From NCBI GenBank assembly GCA_947499555.1, contig CANMOU010000001.1:1302001-1366000 (forward strand): a stretch of DNA of 64,000 nt, read 5' to 3'. This DNA comes from an uncultured Roseovarius sp. Its GTDB lineage: Bacteria; Pseudomonadota; Alphaproteobacteria; Rhodobacterales; Rhodobacteraceae. The first letter of the stretch is position 1. Each line of letters opens with the position of its first letter. Made by a program: the position numbers and the translations under genes. The notes below the pieces were generated by a model that saw nothing but the letters and a program-made list of their open reading frames with translations, was not told the origin of the DNA and did no database searches. This document shows positions 34,553 to 43,174 of the stretch, in pieces.

Positions 34553-35692
34553 TCAGGTCAGAAGTTTACCGGCATACCACGCGGCAAAACGCGCGACATT
34601 GGCCTCAAGCATGGGTTGGAACCGGCCTTGCATTGCATCAGGTGCGCTTAGGCCGCGTTGTTGGTTTTCCAGTGCGGGAATGTCCTCTTCAATCGCGGCA
34701 TCCAGCCGCGCGTGATAGGCCTCAACCGCCGCATCCGCGCCGGGGCGCTCCAGAGTTTCCTTAGGAAAACAGGCGCTTTGGACGACGCGGCACTGATGTG
34801 GTCCGTGCGGATAGGCCTCATACACCCAAAGCGCATCCTGCCCCGCCGCGAAGGCCATATTGGGGAAGACCCAAGTGTAACGGACACCTTCCGCCGCGCG
34901 TCCGGTTAGGCCCGGCATATGCGGGAGCGCCTTGTCCTGCTCATCCTGCAAAAGCCCGCCGGTGCCTTCGGTCGGACCAAACTGCGTGGCAAATGCCCCT
35001 TGCACCGCATCGGGCGCATCTGGCGGCAAGTAGACATCGTCAATCGAGTCCGCGTGCACGAATGGCAGATGGTAATATTCGTTAAAGACCTCAAGAAAAG
35101 CCTTCCAGTTGCACTCCACCACCATTTCCCGGCGACGGGTGGTGACAAGGCTCTCCAGAGGCCACGGAGCATGGATTGCCGCGAACTCTCCCAGCACAGC
35201 CTCAAGCGGCGGCGCATCTGCATTCAGGCAAACAAAAGCAAAGCCAAGACGTTCCTCGGCGCGATAGGCTTTTAGACCGAAATCCGCCCGAACAAAGCCT
35301 GCGACGTCATCCATCTGGGGCGCCGCCGCAAGACGGCCGTCCAGCGCGTACATCCACGAATGAAACGGGCAGCGCAGTCCCCGGCATGTCCCTTCTCCTT
35401 GGACCAGACGCGCACCGCGATGACGACAGGCATTGGCGAAAGCGCGCAGCGCCCCTTCTTTGTCGCGCAACAGGATGATCGCCTGCCCGGCCAGATCAAG
35501 CGCTACGTAATCTCCAGGTGCCTTCACCAGATCGGCGCGCCCCACGCCGAACCATCCCTGTCGAAAGAGTGTCTCGGTCTCGAGCGCCTGAACTTCGGCC
35601 TCGGTGTAGCAGCGTGGTGGGATCGAAAACGCCTGATCCGCCGGGGCGCAGCAGGATTGCAGGGCTGTCTGGAGATGACTGTCCAATGCCAT
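34553..35692 (-). CDS. Rieske non-heme iron oxygenase, second copy
   Basis: A 379-aa ring-hydroxylating-type alpha subunit. The Rieske ligands are C89-x-H91 and C108-x2-H111 (ACRHRGARL...CPFHSWM), and the mononuclear iron site is in NEYYHLPFVH. It is only distantly similar to the one at 25903. It follows the ALDH gene by three bases and precedes the LLM gene by 14. Substrate unknown; likely hydroxylates or dealkylates the same compound that the LLM enzyme attacks. Confidence 0.87.
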   Translation of the reverse strand: MALDSHLQTALQSCCAPADQAFSIPPRCYTEAEVQALETETLFRQGWFGVGRADLVKAPGDYVALDLAGQAIILLRDKEGALRAFANACRHRGARLVQGEGTCRGLRCPFHSWMYALDGRLAAAPQMDDVAGFVRADFGLKAYRAEERLGFAFVCLNADAPPLEAVLGEFAAIHAPWPLESLVTTRRREMVVECNWKAFLEVFNEYYHLPFVHADSIDDVYLPPDAPDAVQGAFATQFGPTEGTGGLLQDEQDKALPHMPGLTGRAAEGVRYTWVFPNMAFAAGQDALWVYEAYPHGPHQCRVVQSACFPKETLERPGADAAVEAYHARLDAAIEEDIPALENQQRGLSAPDAMQGRFQPMLEANVARFAAWYAGKLLT

Positions 35693-35695
35693 TGA

Positions 35696-37171
35696 TCACC
35701 TCATCTGAAAGGGGTTCGTCATGGGGGCATCCGAGAGGTTCATCCAGACTGTTTTGGGCCTGGTATAGTCGTAGACCGCCTGAAACCCGCTTTCGCGACC
35801 GTAGCCAGAGCCTTTGACACCACCGAATTCGGCGATGGGGGAAATCACGCGGTACGTGTTCACCCAGACAATGCCCGCGCGCACCTTGCGCGCCATGCGC
35901 ACCGAGCGCGCGGAGTCGCGTGTAAAGATACCAGCCGCCAGCCCGTGCCTGGTGTCATTGGCCAGAGCCAGCGCTTCCTCTTCGGTTTTGAACCGCAACA
36001 CGCTGAGGACAGGGCCAAAAAGTTCTGTGTCCACGATTGTGAGATCGGGCGAAGGACAGTCCAGAATGGTGGGTTGAAAGAACATGTCGCTGCTGGCCTC
36101 GACCCGCGCCCCGCCGCAGACAAGCCGCGCGCCTTCCTCAACCGCACCTTTGACTTGCGCTTCGATATGGGTGAGCTGCCCTTGGGTGCAGAGCGGGCCC
36201 ATCTCGGTTTCGTCCGCCATCGGATCGCCAATGCGAATGCCAGAAGCGATTTGTGACATTTTTTCAAGGAATTGATCGGCGATCTTCTCGTGAACAATCA
36301 ACCGGCTTCCAGCCACGCAGGATTGCCCGGATGCACCAAAAATACCCGCCACACTGGCGTTCACGGCGCTTTCGATATCGGCGTCCTCAAAGACGATAAA
36401 AGGCGACTTGCCACCCAGCTCCAGGCTCACTTCTGCAAAGTTGTCCGCCGAGTTTTGAATAACGTGACGTGCAGCCATCGGGCCGCCCGTGAAGCTCACA
36501 CGCGCGACCAACGGATGAGATGTCAGCACCTTGCCGCAAGGATCGCCATGGCCAGTGAGAATGTTGACCACCCCATCGGGAATGCCCGCCTCGGCGATGA
36601 GTTTGCCGAATTCCAGGATCACGGCAGGCGCATGCTCTGAGGTTTTCAAGACAACGACATTGCCCGCCGCCAGGGCCGGGCCAACCTTCACGGCTGTGAG
36701 GAAAAGCTGGCTGTTCCATGGCACGATGGCCGCGATCACACCCAGCGGCTCGCGCTCGGTAAAGGCGAACATATCGGGCTTGTCGATGGGCAGCGTTTTG
36801 CCTTCGATCTTATCAGCGGCACCGGCGTAAAAGTGAAAGAATTCAGCAATATACTTGGCCTGCCAGCGGGTTTCCTTGAACATCTTGCCGCTGTCACGCG
36901 TCTCGATCTCGCCCAGTGCCTCGGACTTGTCGGCGAGTAGATCACCCAGCCTGCGCAGGCAGGCGCCGCGCTGCGTGGCGGTCATCGACGCCCAGGGCCC
37001 TTCGTAACAGGCCTTATGCGCGGCCTCGACAGCGCGGTTTACGTCCTCTGCGGTGGCTTCTGGGACCGTCGCCCAGGTTTTTCCGGTTGCGGGATTGAAG
37101 GTTTCAAACGTGGCACCATCACTGGCCGAAACCCAGTTTCCGTCAATCAGCATGGAATAGTTTTCAACCAT
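35696..37171 (-). CDS. aldehyde dehydrogenase family protein
   Basis: A 491-aa NAD(P)-dependent aldehyde dehydrogenase with LELGGKSPFIVFEDAD, catalytic Cys in GQSCVAGSRL and the C-terminal NTYRVISPIAEFGGVKGSGYGRESG. The ATG 37171 has an AGGA-rich ribosome site and a conserved start (MLIDGNWVSA), so a frame running 22 codons further upstream is not needed. It is the promoter-proximal gene of the five-gene operon and lies next to a 25-bp palindrome. Confidence 0.9.
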   Translation of the reverse strand: MVENYSMLIDGNWVSASDGATFETFNPATGKTWATVPEATAEDVNRAVEAAHKACYEGPWASMTATQRGACLRRLGDLLADKSEALGEIETRDSGKMFKETRWQAKYIAEFFHFYAGAADKIEGKTLPIDKPDMFAFTEREPLGVIAAIVPWNSQLFLTAVKVGPALAAGNVVVLKTSEHAPAVILEFGKLIAEAGIPDGVVNILTGHGDPCGKVLTSHPLVARVSFTGGPMAARHVIQNSADNFAEVSLELGGKSPFIVFEDADIESAVNASVAGIFGASGQSCVAGSRLIVHEKIADQFLEKMSQIASGIRIGDPMADETEMGPLCTQGQLTHIEAQVKGAVEEGARLVCGGARVEASSDMFFQPTILDCPSPDLTIVDTELFGPVLSVLRFKTEEEALALANDTRHGLAAGIFTRDSARSVRMARKVRAGIVWVNTYRVISPIAEFGGVKGSGYGRESGFQAVYDYTRPKTVWMNLSDAPMTNPFQMR

Positions 37172-37234
37172 GTCCTGTTTCCTCGCCCCCCGGGTGATGG
37201 CATTGCGCAACCCGTGCAGTTTGGCACGGAAATT

Positions 37235-37288
37235 CAATTCTTGAAATCGAATTGTTTTGCAGGATAAATTCGGATTATCCGAATTTAT
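37235..37288. promoter_or_regulatory. LysR-type operator region between ALDH and LysR genes
   Basis: Two dyads: CAATTC-N8-GAATTG at 37235-37254 and a strong one at 37264-37288 with 12-base arms ATAAATTCGGAT / ATCCGAATTTAT around a single T. They fill the divergent region between the ALDH operon and the LysR gene at 37313. The TCGGAT/ATCCGA core and size fit an LTTR recognition site with an adjacent activation site. Confidence 0.7.
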
Positions 37289-37312
37289 TGAGCGTAATTA
37301 AATGAGCATAAT

Positions 37313-38152
37313 ATGAACCTGACCGCCGTACAGACGTTTCTTTCCATCGTGGACACCGGCAGCCTTGTGCGCGCCTCACAAGAGATGCATGTGACTCAAT
37401 CGACAGTGACCGCACGGCTCAAAGCGCTGGAAGAAGCCTTGGGCCAGCAGCTTCTGAACCGGCAGAAATCCGGCACAACGCTTACTCCTGCGGGGACGAA
37501 ATTCCTGCGCTATGCCCGCACGATGACCGGCCTCTGGCGGCAGGCGAAATATGAGACCGCCCTGCCCGCTGGCCTCGCATCGGTCTGTACCTTTGGCAGT
37601 GACCGGGAGCTGTGGCACGGGCCGGGGCGCGCCTTTTTCAACGGTGTGGTGAGTGGGCGCGATGACATGGCCGTCGCCGTTCGGCAAGGCAGCGGCGCCG
37701 AACTGGAAACCTGGCTGGCGGAAGGCATGGTGGACGTCATCCTGACCTATGATCAGGTCGCACGCGGCGCGCAGACCGTGCATCCGCTGCCGCCCGAGGA
37801 GCTTGTGCTTTACTCTGATCGTCCCAACACCCCGATGGACAACGACCCCCTTTACATATTTGTCGATCACGGCGCCGCCTACAGGCAGCAGCATGACGAA
37901 TTTTACCACGACGCGGGTGTCGCCCGGATCAGTTTCGACAGCTCCTGGTGGGCATTGCAGCATATGTTGGAGCATGGCGGCTCTGCCTATCTGCCCAAAG
38001 CGTTGGCGGCGCCTTATGCGACAAAAATGCAATTGCATGTAACGTCTGAAGCGCCGGTCTTTACCCGAAAGAAGAACCTCATTGTAAATGACACCGCCGC
38101 ACGCAACTGGGTGTGGTTTGCACCCCTTGTCTCAGCGCTATCCGCCGCTTGA
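37313..38152 (+). CDS. LysR-family transcriptional regulator
   Basis: A 279-aa LTTR with helix-turn-helix FLSIVDTGSLVRASQEMHVTQSTVTARLKALEEALG in the first 50 residues. It diverges from the ALDH-Rieske-LLM-DUF1185-hydrolase operon across 141 bases containing the palindromes above, so it is the likely regulator of that operon. The effector is unknown. Confidence 0.88.
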   Translation: MNLTAVQTFLSIVDTGSLVRASQEMHVTQSTVTARLKALEEALGQQLLNRQKSGTTLTPAGTKFLRYARTMTGLWRQAKYETALPAGLASVCTFGSDRELWHGPGRAFFNGVVSGRDDMAVAVRQGSGAELETWLAEGMVDVILTYDQVARGAQTVHPLPPEELVLYSDRPNTPMDNDPLYIFVDHGAAYRQQHDEFYHDAGVARISFDSSWWALQHMLEHGGSAYLPKALAAPYATKMQLHVTSEAPVFTRKKNLIVNDTAARNWVWFAPLVSALSAA

Positions 38153-38222
38153 GATCAGGCCGCTTCCACTTTGACTCTGGCCCGCGCGCATGCTTCGCTG
38201 CGCGGGACAAAGGACCAAGACC

Positions 38223-39710
38223 ATGACCCATATTCTCGCCATCGATCAGGGCACCACATCAAGCCGGGCCATCCTGTTTGACGAAAAGCTCAACGTCACT
38301 GCGACCGCCCAAGAGGAATTCACGCAGCACTTTCCCAATTCCGGCTGGGTTGAACATGATCCCGGCGATATCTGGGCCACCACGGCGGCGACCTGCCGTG
38401 GCGTGATTGAACGGGCAGGTATCGGCGCAGAGGATATTGCCGCCATTGGCATCACCAATCAGCGGGAAACAACATTGGTCTGGGACCGCACGACCGGTAA
38501 GCCCATTCACAATGCGATTGTCTGGCAGGACCGGCGCACGGCGGAGTTTTGTCGCAGTCTGAAAGCCGCGGGACATGAAGAGATGGTGACCGAGCGCACG
38601 GGTCTCTTGCTTGATCCCTATTTCTCGGGAACGAAACTGTCGTGGATTCTGGATCAGGTCGCGGGCGCGCGGGACAAGGCCAAGGCAGGCGATCTTCTGT
38701 TTGGCACCGTGGATTGCTACCTCATCTGGAAACTCACCGGCGGCAAGGTGCATGCCACCGACGCCACGAACGCCGCGCGCACGCTGCTTTATGACATTCG
38801 CAAGGGGGAATGGAGCGAGGAGATCTGTGCGCTTTTGAATGTGCCGATGCAGATGCTGCCTGACGTGCGCGACAGCGCGGCGGATTATGGCCTGACACGG
38901 GCCGATCTTTTCGGCCGTGAGATCCCGATTCTCGGCGTCGCGGGCGATCAACAGGCGGCCACTGTGGGTCAGGCCTGTTTCAGCCCCGGCATGATGAAAT
39001 CCACCTATGGCACAGGGTGTTTTGCGCTCTTGAACACTGGCGACACACCCGTGCGGTCGCAAAACCGGCTGCTGACAACGATTGCGTATCAACTAGACGG
39101 CAAGCCGACCTATGCGCTTGAAGGCTCAATCTTTATTGCCGGTGCGGTGGTGCAATGGCTGCGTGACGGGATCAGCGTCATCCGCAAGGCGGGTGACACG
39201 CAAACGCTGGCCGATCAGGCGGACCCAAACCAATCCCCCATTCTGGTGCCCGCCTTCACAGGTCTGGGCGCGCCTTACTGGAACCCCGACTGCCGTGGCG
39301 CGCTTTTTGGCATCACGCGGGGCACCGGGCCTGCGGAACTGTCTCGCGCCGCCTTGGAAAGCGTCGGTTTTCAAACCCGCGACCTGCTGGAGGCCATGAC
39401 GGCGGATTGGAGCACGTCGGGGGCCAGACAGGTCTTGCGCGTCGATGGCGGGATGAGCGCATCGGACTGGACCATGCAGTTTCTGGCCGACATCTCGGGC
39501 GCGCCGGTGGACCGGCCCAAAGTGCTTGAGACCACAGCGCTTGGTGCAGCCTGGCTGGCGGGAATGCGGGCCGGGGTTTATCCCGATCAGGCCGGGTTTG
39601 CCGATGCGTGGGCGCTTGACGCCCGGTTTGAGCCGTCGATGGATGACGGGCGGCGCGAAACGCGCTACGCCGCTTGGAAACGGGCCGTCGAGGCAACCAT
39701 GTCGGTCTAG
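38223..39710 (+). CDS. glpK: glycerol kinase
   Basis: A 495-aa FGGY-family kinase starting [19 protein letters not shown], with [11 protein letters not shown] and [16 protein letters not shown], typical of GlpK, which phosphorylates glycerol to sn-glycerol 3-phosphate in the cytoplasm. ATG 38223 is chosen over an upstream frame. No glpD, glpF or glycerol ABC transporter is near; it stands alone between two LysR genes. Confidence 0.95.
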   Translation: MTHILAIDQGTTSSRAILFDEKLNVTATAQEEFTQHFPNSGWVEHDPGDIWATTAATCRGVIERAGIGAEDIAAIGITNQRETTLVWDRTTGKPIHNAIVWQDRRTAEFCRSLKAAGHEEMVTERTGLLLDPYFSGTKLSWILDQVAGARDKAKAGDLLFGTVDCYLIWKLTGGKVHATDATNAARTLLYDIRKGEWSEEICALLNVPMQMLPDVRDSAADYGLTRADLFGREIPILGVAGDQQAATVGQACFSPGMMKSTYGTGCFALLNTGDTPVRSQNRLLTTIAYQLDGKPTYALEGSIFIAGAVVQWLRDGISVIRKAGDTQTLADQADPNQSPILVPAFTGLGAPYWNPDCRGALFGITRGTGPAELSRAALESVGFQTRDLLEAMTADWSTSGARQVLRVDGGMSASDWTMQFLADISGAPVDRPKVLETTALGAAWLAGMRAGVYPDQAGFADAWALDARFEPSMDDGRRETRYAAWKRAVEATMSV

Positions 39711-39716
39711 CCATAG

Positions 39717-39759
39717 AAATTCAGGCTGACTTGAATTTATTGTCGAAATTTCAGACAAT
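39717..39759. promoter_or_regulatory. paired inverted repeats directly upstream of a LysR gene
   Basis: AAATTCA-N8-TGAATTT at 39717-39738 and ATTGTC-N9-GACAAT at 39739-39759, the second containing GAAATTTC at its centre. They abut each other and end six bases before the LysR ATG at 39766. The layout fits autoregulation, with a similar GAAATTC-rich stretch ahead of the downstream ALDH gene near 40672. Confidence 0.55.
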
Positions 39760-39765
39760 GTGAAA

Positions 39766-40647
39766 ATGGCAATCAAGATCGACATGCTCCGCTGTTTTCA
39801 GACCGTGGCCGAGCGCGGCAACCTGAGCGATGCCGCCAAAGAGCTTGGGCGCACGCCGTCCGCTGTCTCGATGATGCTGCAGCAGTTGGAGGATCATATT
39901 GGCGCGCCGCTTTTCAAACCCGGGCGCAAATCGCATCTGACGCGGCTCGGAGAGCTGGTGCGTATCGAGGCCAAGCGAGAGCTTAATCACTTCGACCGGA
40001 CCGTTGCCGCCATCGAAGGCCTTTCGCGTGCCGAAGCGGGCCATGTCCGGATTGCCGTGACACCCTCGGTCGCGAAAGTACTGATGCCGCATGTTTTGCG
40101 CAGCTTTGCCAATCGTCATCCTGATGTGCGCATCGATATGCGCGATATCGACAGTGCCAGTATCGGCCATGAGCTTCAGGCCGGGCGCGTCGATATCGCG
40201 CTTGCCAGCCTGCGACCGATGCCGCGGTTCGAACGCCATTTGCTCTTCTCGGACCGGTTTGGCGTGATATGCCCGGCCGATCATCCATTGACGAAGAATT
40301 GGGAGGATCTGAACTGGCGGGACCTTCTGGAAATCCCTTTTATTGCCAATGACCTGGGGCAGTTGATCCCGGACCCGGAGTTTCGCCGCATTCTGGACAA
40401 TGCGACCCTGCATGTGCGCAACACCGCGTCGATGCTCAGCCTCGTACGCGCAGGCATGGGCGTGACGGTTCTGCCGGAACTTGCCGCGTTTGAGATGGGC
40501 GATGATCTGGCGTTTCTGCCACTGGCCGACAGCTCGATCCGGCGCGAGGTCTGGATGATCACACCACCGCTTCAGGATTTGTCCCCCGCTGCACTTGCGC
40601 TGGCAGAGGTCATTCGCGGGCAGAACATCCGGCTGGCGCATCGCTGA
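39766..40647 (+). CDS. LysR-family transcriptional regulator
   Basis: A 293-aa LTTR: MAIKIDMLRCFQTVAERGNLSDAAKELGRTPSAVSMMLQQLEDHIG holds the helix-turn-helix, followed by a full effector domain. It is co-directional with, and 95 bases upstream of, the five-gene ALDH-to-proline-racemase operon, so it is its likely regulator. The inverted repeats at 39717-39759 suggest self-control. ATG 39766 is used rather than the GTG six bases earlier. Confidence 0.88.
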   Translation: MAIKIDMLRCFQTVAERGNLSDAAKELGRTPSAVSMMLQQLEDHIGAPLFKPGRKSHLTRLGELVRIEAKRELNHFDRTVAAIEGLSRAEAGHVRIAVTPSVAKVLMPHVLRSFANRHPDVRIDMRDIDSASIGHELQAGRVDIALASLRPMPRFERHLLFSDRFGVICPADHPLTKNWEDLNWRDLLEIPFIANDLGQLIPDPEFRRILDNATLHVRNTASMLSLVRAGMGVTVLPELAAFEMGDDLAFLPLADSSIRREVWMITPPLQDLSPAALALAEVIRGQNIRLAHR

Positions 40648-40742
40648 CTACAGAAAAGCTGAAATTCTCTAAACTATTTCTCGTTTGCCTTAAGTCACCG
40701 GATGCGGAACATAGCACGGACGAGAATTGACAGGACATCATT

Positions 40743-42194
40743 ATGGCCGATGCCAAACAGAACTACATTGCTGGTGATTGGGTCAGTGGCCCAAGTGAGA
40801 TTGAGAACCGCAGCCCCTCAGACATAAGCGATGTGATCGGGCATTTCACCCAAGCGAGCCGCGCGCAGCTGAACGATGCGATCGGTGCGGCGCGTGATGC
40901 GCAACGCAGCTGGGCTGCCTACGGGCTGGAGCGCAAGCAGGCAGTTCTGCATGCCATTGGCTCTGAGATGATGGCGCGTGCCGAAGAGCTTGGCACGCTT
41001 TTGAGCCGCGAAGAAGGCAAACCGCTGGCGGAAGGCAAAGGCGAGGTCTATCGCGCGGGGCAGTTCTTTACGTATTACGCCCATGAAGTGCTGCGGCAAT
41101 TGGGAGAAAACGCCGATAGCGTGCGTCCCGATATCGAGATTGACATCCGCCGCGAGCCGGTGGGCACCGTGGCGATCATCAGCCCCTGGAATTTTCCAAC
41201 AGCCACGGCGAGCTGGAAGATCGCGCCTGCGCTGGCCTATGGCAACGCCGTGATCTGGAAACCTGCCAATATCACGCCTGCCTCGGCGGTGGCCCTGACT
41301 GAGATCATCGCCAGACAGGACATTCCTCCGGGGCTGTTCCAGCTTGTCATGGGGGCCGGTGGTGAAATCGGCCAGGCCTTGATCGAAAGCCCTGAAATTG
41401 ATGCGATTTCCTTTACCGGCTCCGTGCCAGTGGGGCGACAGATCGCCTCGACCGCAGCCGCGAATTTCACCCGGCTGCAACTTGAGATGGGATCGAAGAA
41501 CGCCCTTGCCGTGATGGATGACGCCGATCTTGATCTGGCCGTCACTCTGGCGCTAGGCGGTGCATTTGGTGGAACCGGGCAGAAATGCACGGCATCCTCT
41601 CGGCTGGTGGTGCATGAGGCAATACATGACGCCTTTGTCGAGAAACTCGTGGCCGGGGCCAAGGCGATGAAGGTTGGCCATGCGCTGGAAAACGGCACGC
41701 AAATGGGGCCGGTGGTCTCGGAACAGCAGCTGGGTGAAAACCTCGCCTACGTCGATCTGGGCAAATCCGAGGGGGCCGAGCTCGCCTGTGGCGGGGCACG
41801 GCTGGAGATGCCGCATGAGGGCTATTACATGTCCCCCGGTGTTTTCCTGAATAGCACCAATCACATGCGCATCAATCGCGAGGAAATGTTTGCCCCACTT
41901 ACGGCGGTGATCAAGGTCTCGGGCTATGACGAGGCGCTCAGCGTAGTCAATGACACGCATTTCGGCCTGACATCGGGTATCGTGACCACGTCACTGGCCC
42001 GGGCAAACCATTTCCGACGCCATGCGCAGACCGGCGTTGTCACGGTTAACCTGCCCACGGCGGGCACAGATTATCACGTTCAATTCGGCGGGCGCGGTGA
42101 CAGCTCTTATGGCCCGCGTGAGCAAGGCATTCATGCGCGCGAATTCTACACTATTGTCAAAACCGCCTATATCTCCTCCGGGACACCGCAATGA
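40743..42194 (+). CDS. aldehyde dehydrogenase, possible 2,5-dioxopentanoate (KGSA) dehydrogenase
   Basis: A 483-aa aldehyde dehydrogenase with LQLEMGSKNALAVMDDADLDLAV and catalytic Cys in GTGQKCTASSRLVV. The overall look is that of alpha-ketoglutarate-semialdehyde dehydrogenases, which finish hydroxyproline and sugar-acid catabolism. The proline-racemase-family gene in the same operon supports that, but the substrate is inferred. The stop overlaps the next gene by four bases. Confidence 0.85.
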   Translation: MADAKQNYIAGDWVSGPSEIENRSPSDISDVIGHFTQASRAQLNDAIGAARDAQRSWAAYGLERKQAVLHAIGSEMMARAEELGTLLSREEGKPLAEGKGEVYRAGQFFTYYAHEVLRQLGENADSVRPDIEIDIRREPVGTVAIISPWNFPTATASWKIAPALAYGNAVIWKPANITPASAVALTEIIARQDIPPGLFQLVMGAGGEIGQALIESPEIDAISFTGSVPVGRQIASTAAANFTRLQLEMGSKNALAVMDDADLDLAVTLALGGAFGGTGQKCTASSRLVVHEAIHDAFVEKLVAGAKAMKVGHALENGTQMGPVVSEQQLGENLAYVDLGKSEGAELACGGARLEMPHEGYYMSPGVFLNSTNHMRINREEMFAPLTAVIKVSGYDEALSVVNDTHFGLTSGIVTTSLARANHFRRHAQTGVVTVNLPTAGTDYHVQFGGRGDSSYGPREQGIHAREFYTIVKTAYISSGTPQ

Positions 42195-43174
42195 CCTATC
42201 GCATTGATTGCCTTCAATATTGCAACTGGTCGGAAGAGATTTTCCGCCAGATGCGCGAAGGCGGTCTTGATGCGGTGCATGTGACGATCGCCTATCACGA
42301 AACCTTTCGCGAAACTGTTCTGAACGTGGAGCAATGGAACCGCTGGTTTGAACAATACCCTGACCTGATCATGAAGGGGCGATGGGCCAGTGACGTCAAG
42401 CTGGCACATGAGACCGGGCGCACGGCAATATTCTTTGGGTTCCAGAACCCCTCGCCCATCGAGGATGATATCGGCCTTGTCGAGGTCTGGCATGATCTTG
42501 GCGCGCGGTTCATGCAGCTGACCTATAACAACCAGTCCTTGCTGGCGACCGGGTGCTATGAGGAGGAGGACCCCGGCCTTACCCGCATGGGCAAACAGGT
42601 GATCCGCGAGATGAACCGCGTGGGGCTTGTTGTGGATATGTCCCATTCGGCGGATCGTTCCACTATTGAAGCCGCTGACCAATCTGAACGCCCCATCGCA
42701 ATCACCCATGCCAACCCCTTGGATTGGCACCCCGCACGGCGCAACAAACCCAATGACGTCATTCGCGCGGTCGTGCAGAATGGTGGCATGATGGGCTTTT
42801 CGATTTATCCGCATCACCTGGCCGGAGGCAGTGACTGTACCCTCAAAGGGTTCTGCCAGATGATCGCTGACACGGCGGCGCGCTATGGTGTCACCCATTT
42901 CGGCATCGGCTCGGACCTGTGCCAGAACCAGCCCGACAGCATTGTCGAATGGATGCGCGTGGGACGCTGGAGCAAGGAAATCGACTATGGCGAAGGCTCT
43001 GCCGCCAATCCTGGATTTCCCAAACAGCCCTATTGGTTTCACACCAATGCCGATTTTCCGCGCATCGCCGAAGGGCTCAAGGAAGTGGGCTTTAACGCGC
43101 GCGAAATCGCTGACCTTATGGGCGACAACTGGTTCCGCTTCTTTGAAAAAAACTTCGTTCCGTCAGATGGTTGA
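42191..43174 (+). CDS. M19 (membrane dipeptidase)-like protein with altered metal site
   Basis: A 327-aa TIM-barrel protein of the renal dipeptidase family. Where M19 enzymes have DGHND, this one has DCLQY (His to Leu8, Asp to Tyr10), and the bridging Glu of GIEG is Gln85 (GFQN). The second half of the site is kept: DMSH (His152), THAN (His173), RNKPNDV and GIGSD (Asp242). It may bind one metal and act on something other than dipeptides. No signal peptide is seen. It overlaps both neighbours. Confidence 0.8.
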   Translation: MTYRIDCLQYCNWSEEIFRQMREGGLDAVHVTIAYHETFRETVLNVEQWNRWFEQYPDLIMKGRWASDVKLAHETGRTAIFFGFQNPSPIEDDIGLVEVWHDLGARFMQLTYNNQSLLATGCYEEEDPGLTRMGKQVIREMNRVGLVVDMSHSADRSTIEAADQSERPIAITHANPLDWHPARRNKPNDVIRAVVQNGGMMGFSIYPHHLAGGSDCTLKGFCQMIADTAARYGVTHFGIGSDLCQNQPDSIVEWMRVGRWSKEIDYGEGSAANPGFPKQPYWFHTNADFPRIAEGLKEVGFNAREIADLMGDNWFRFFEKNFVPSDG

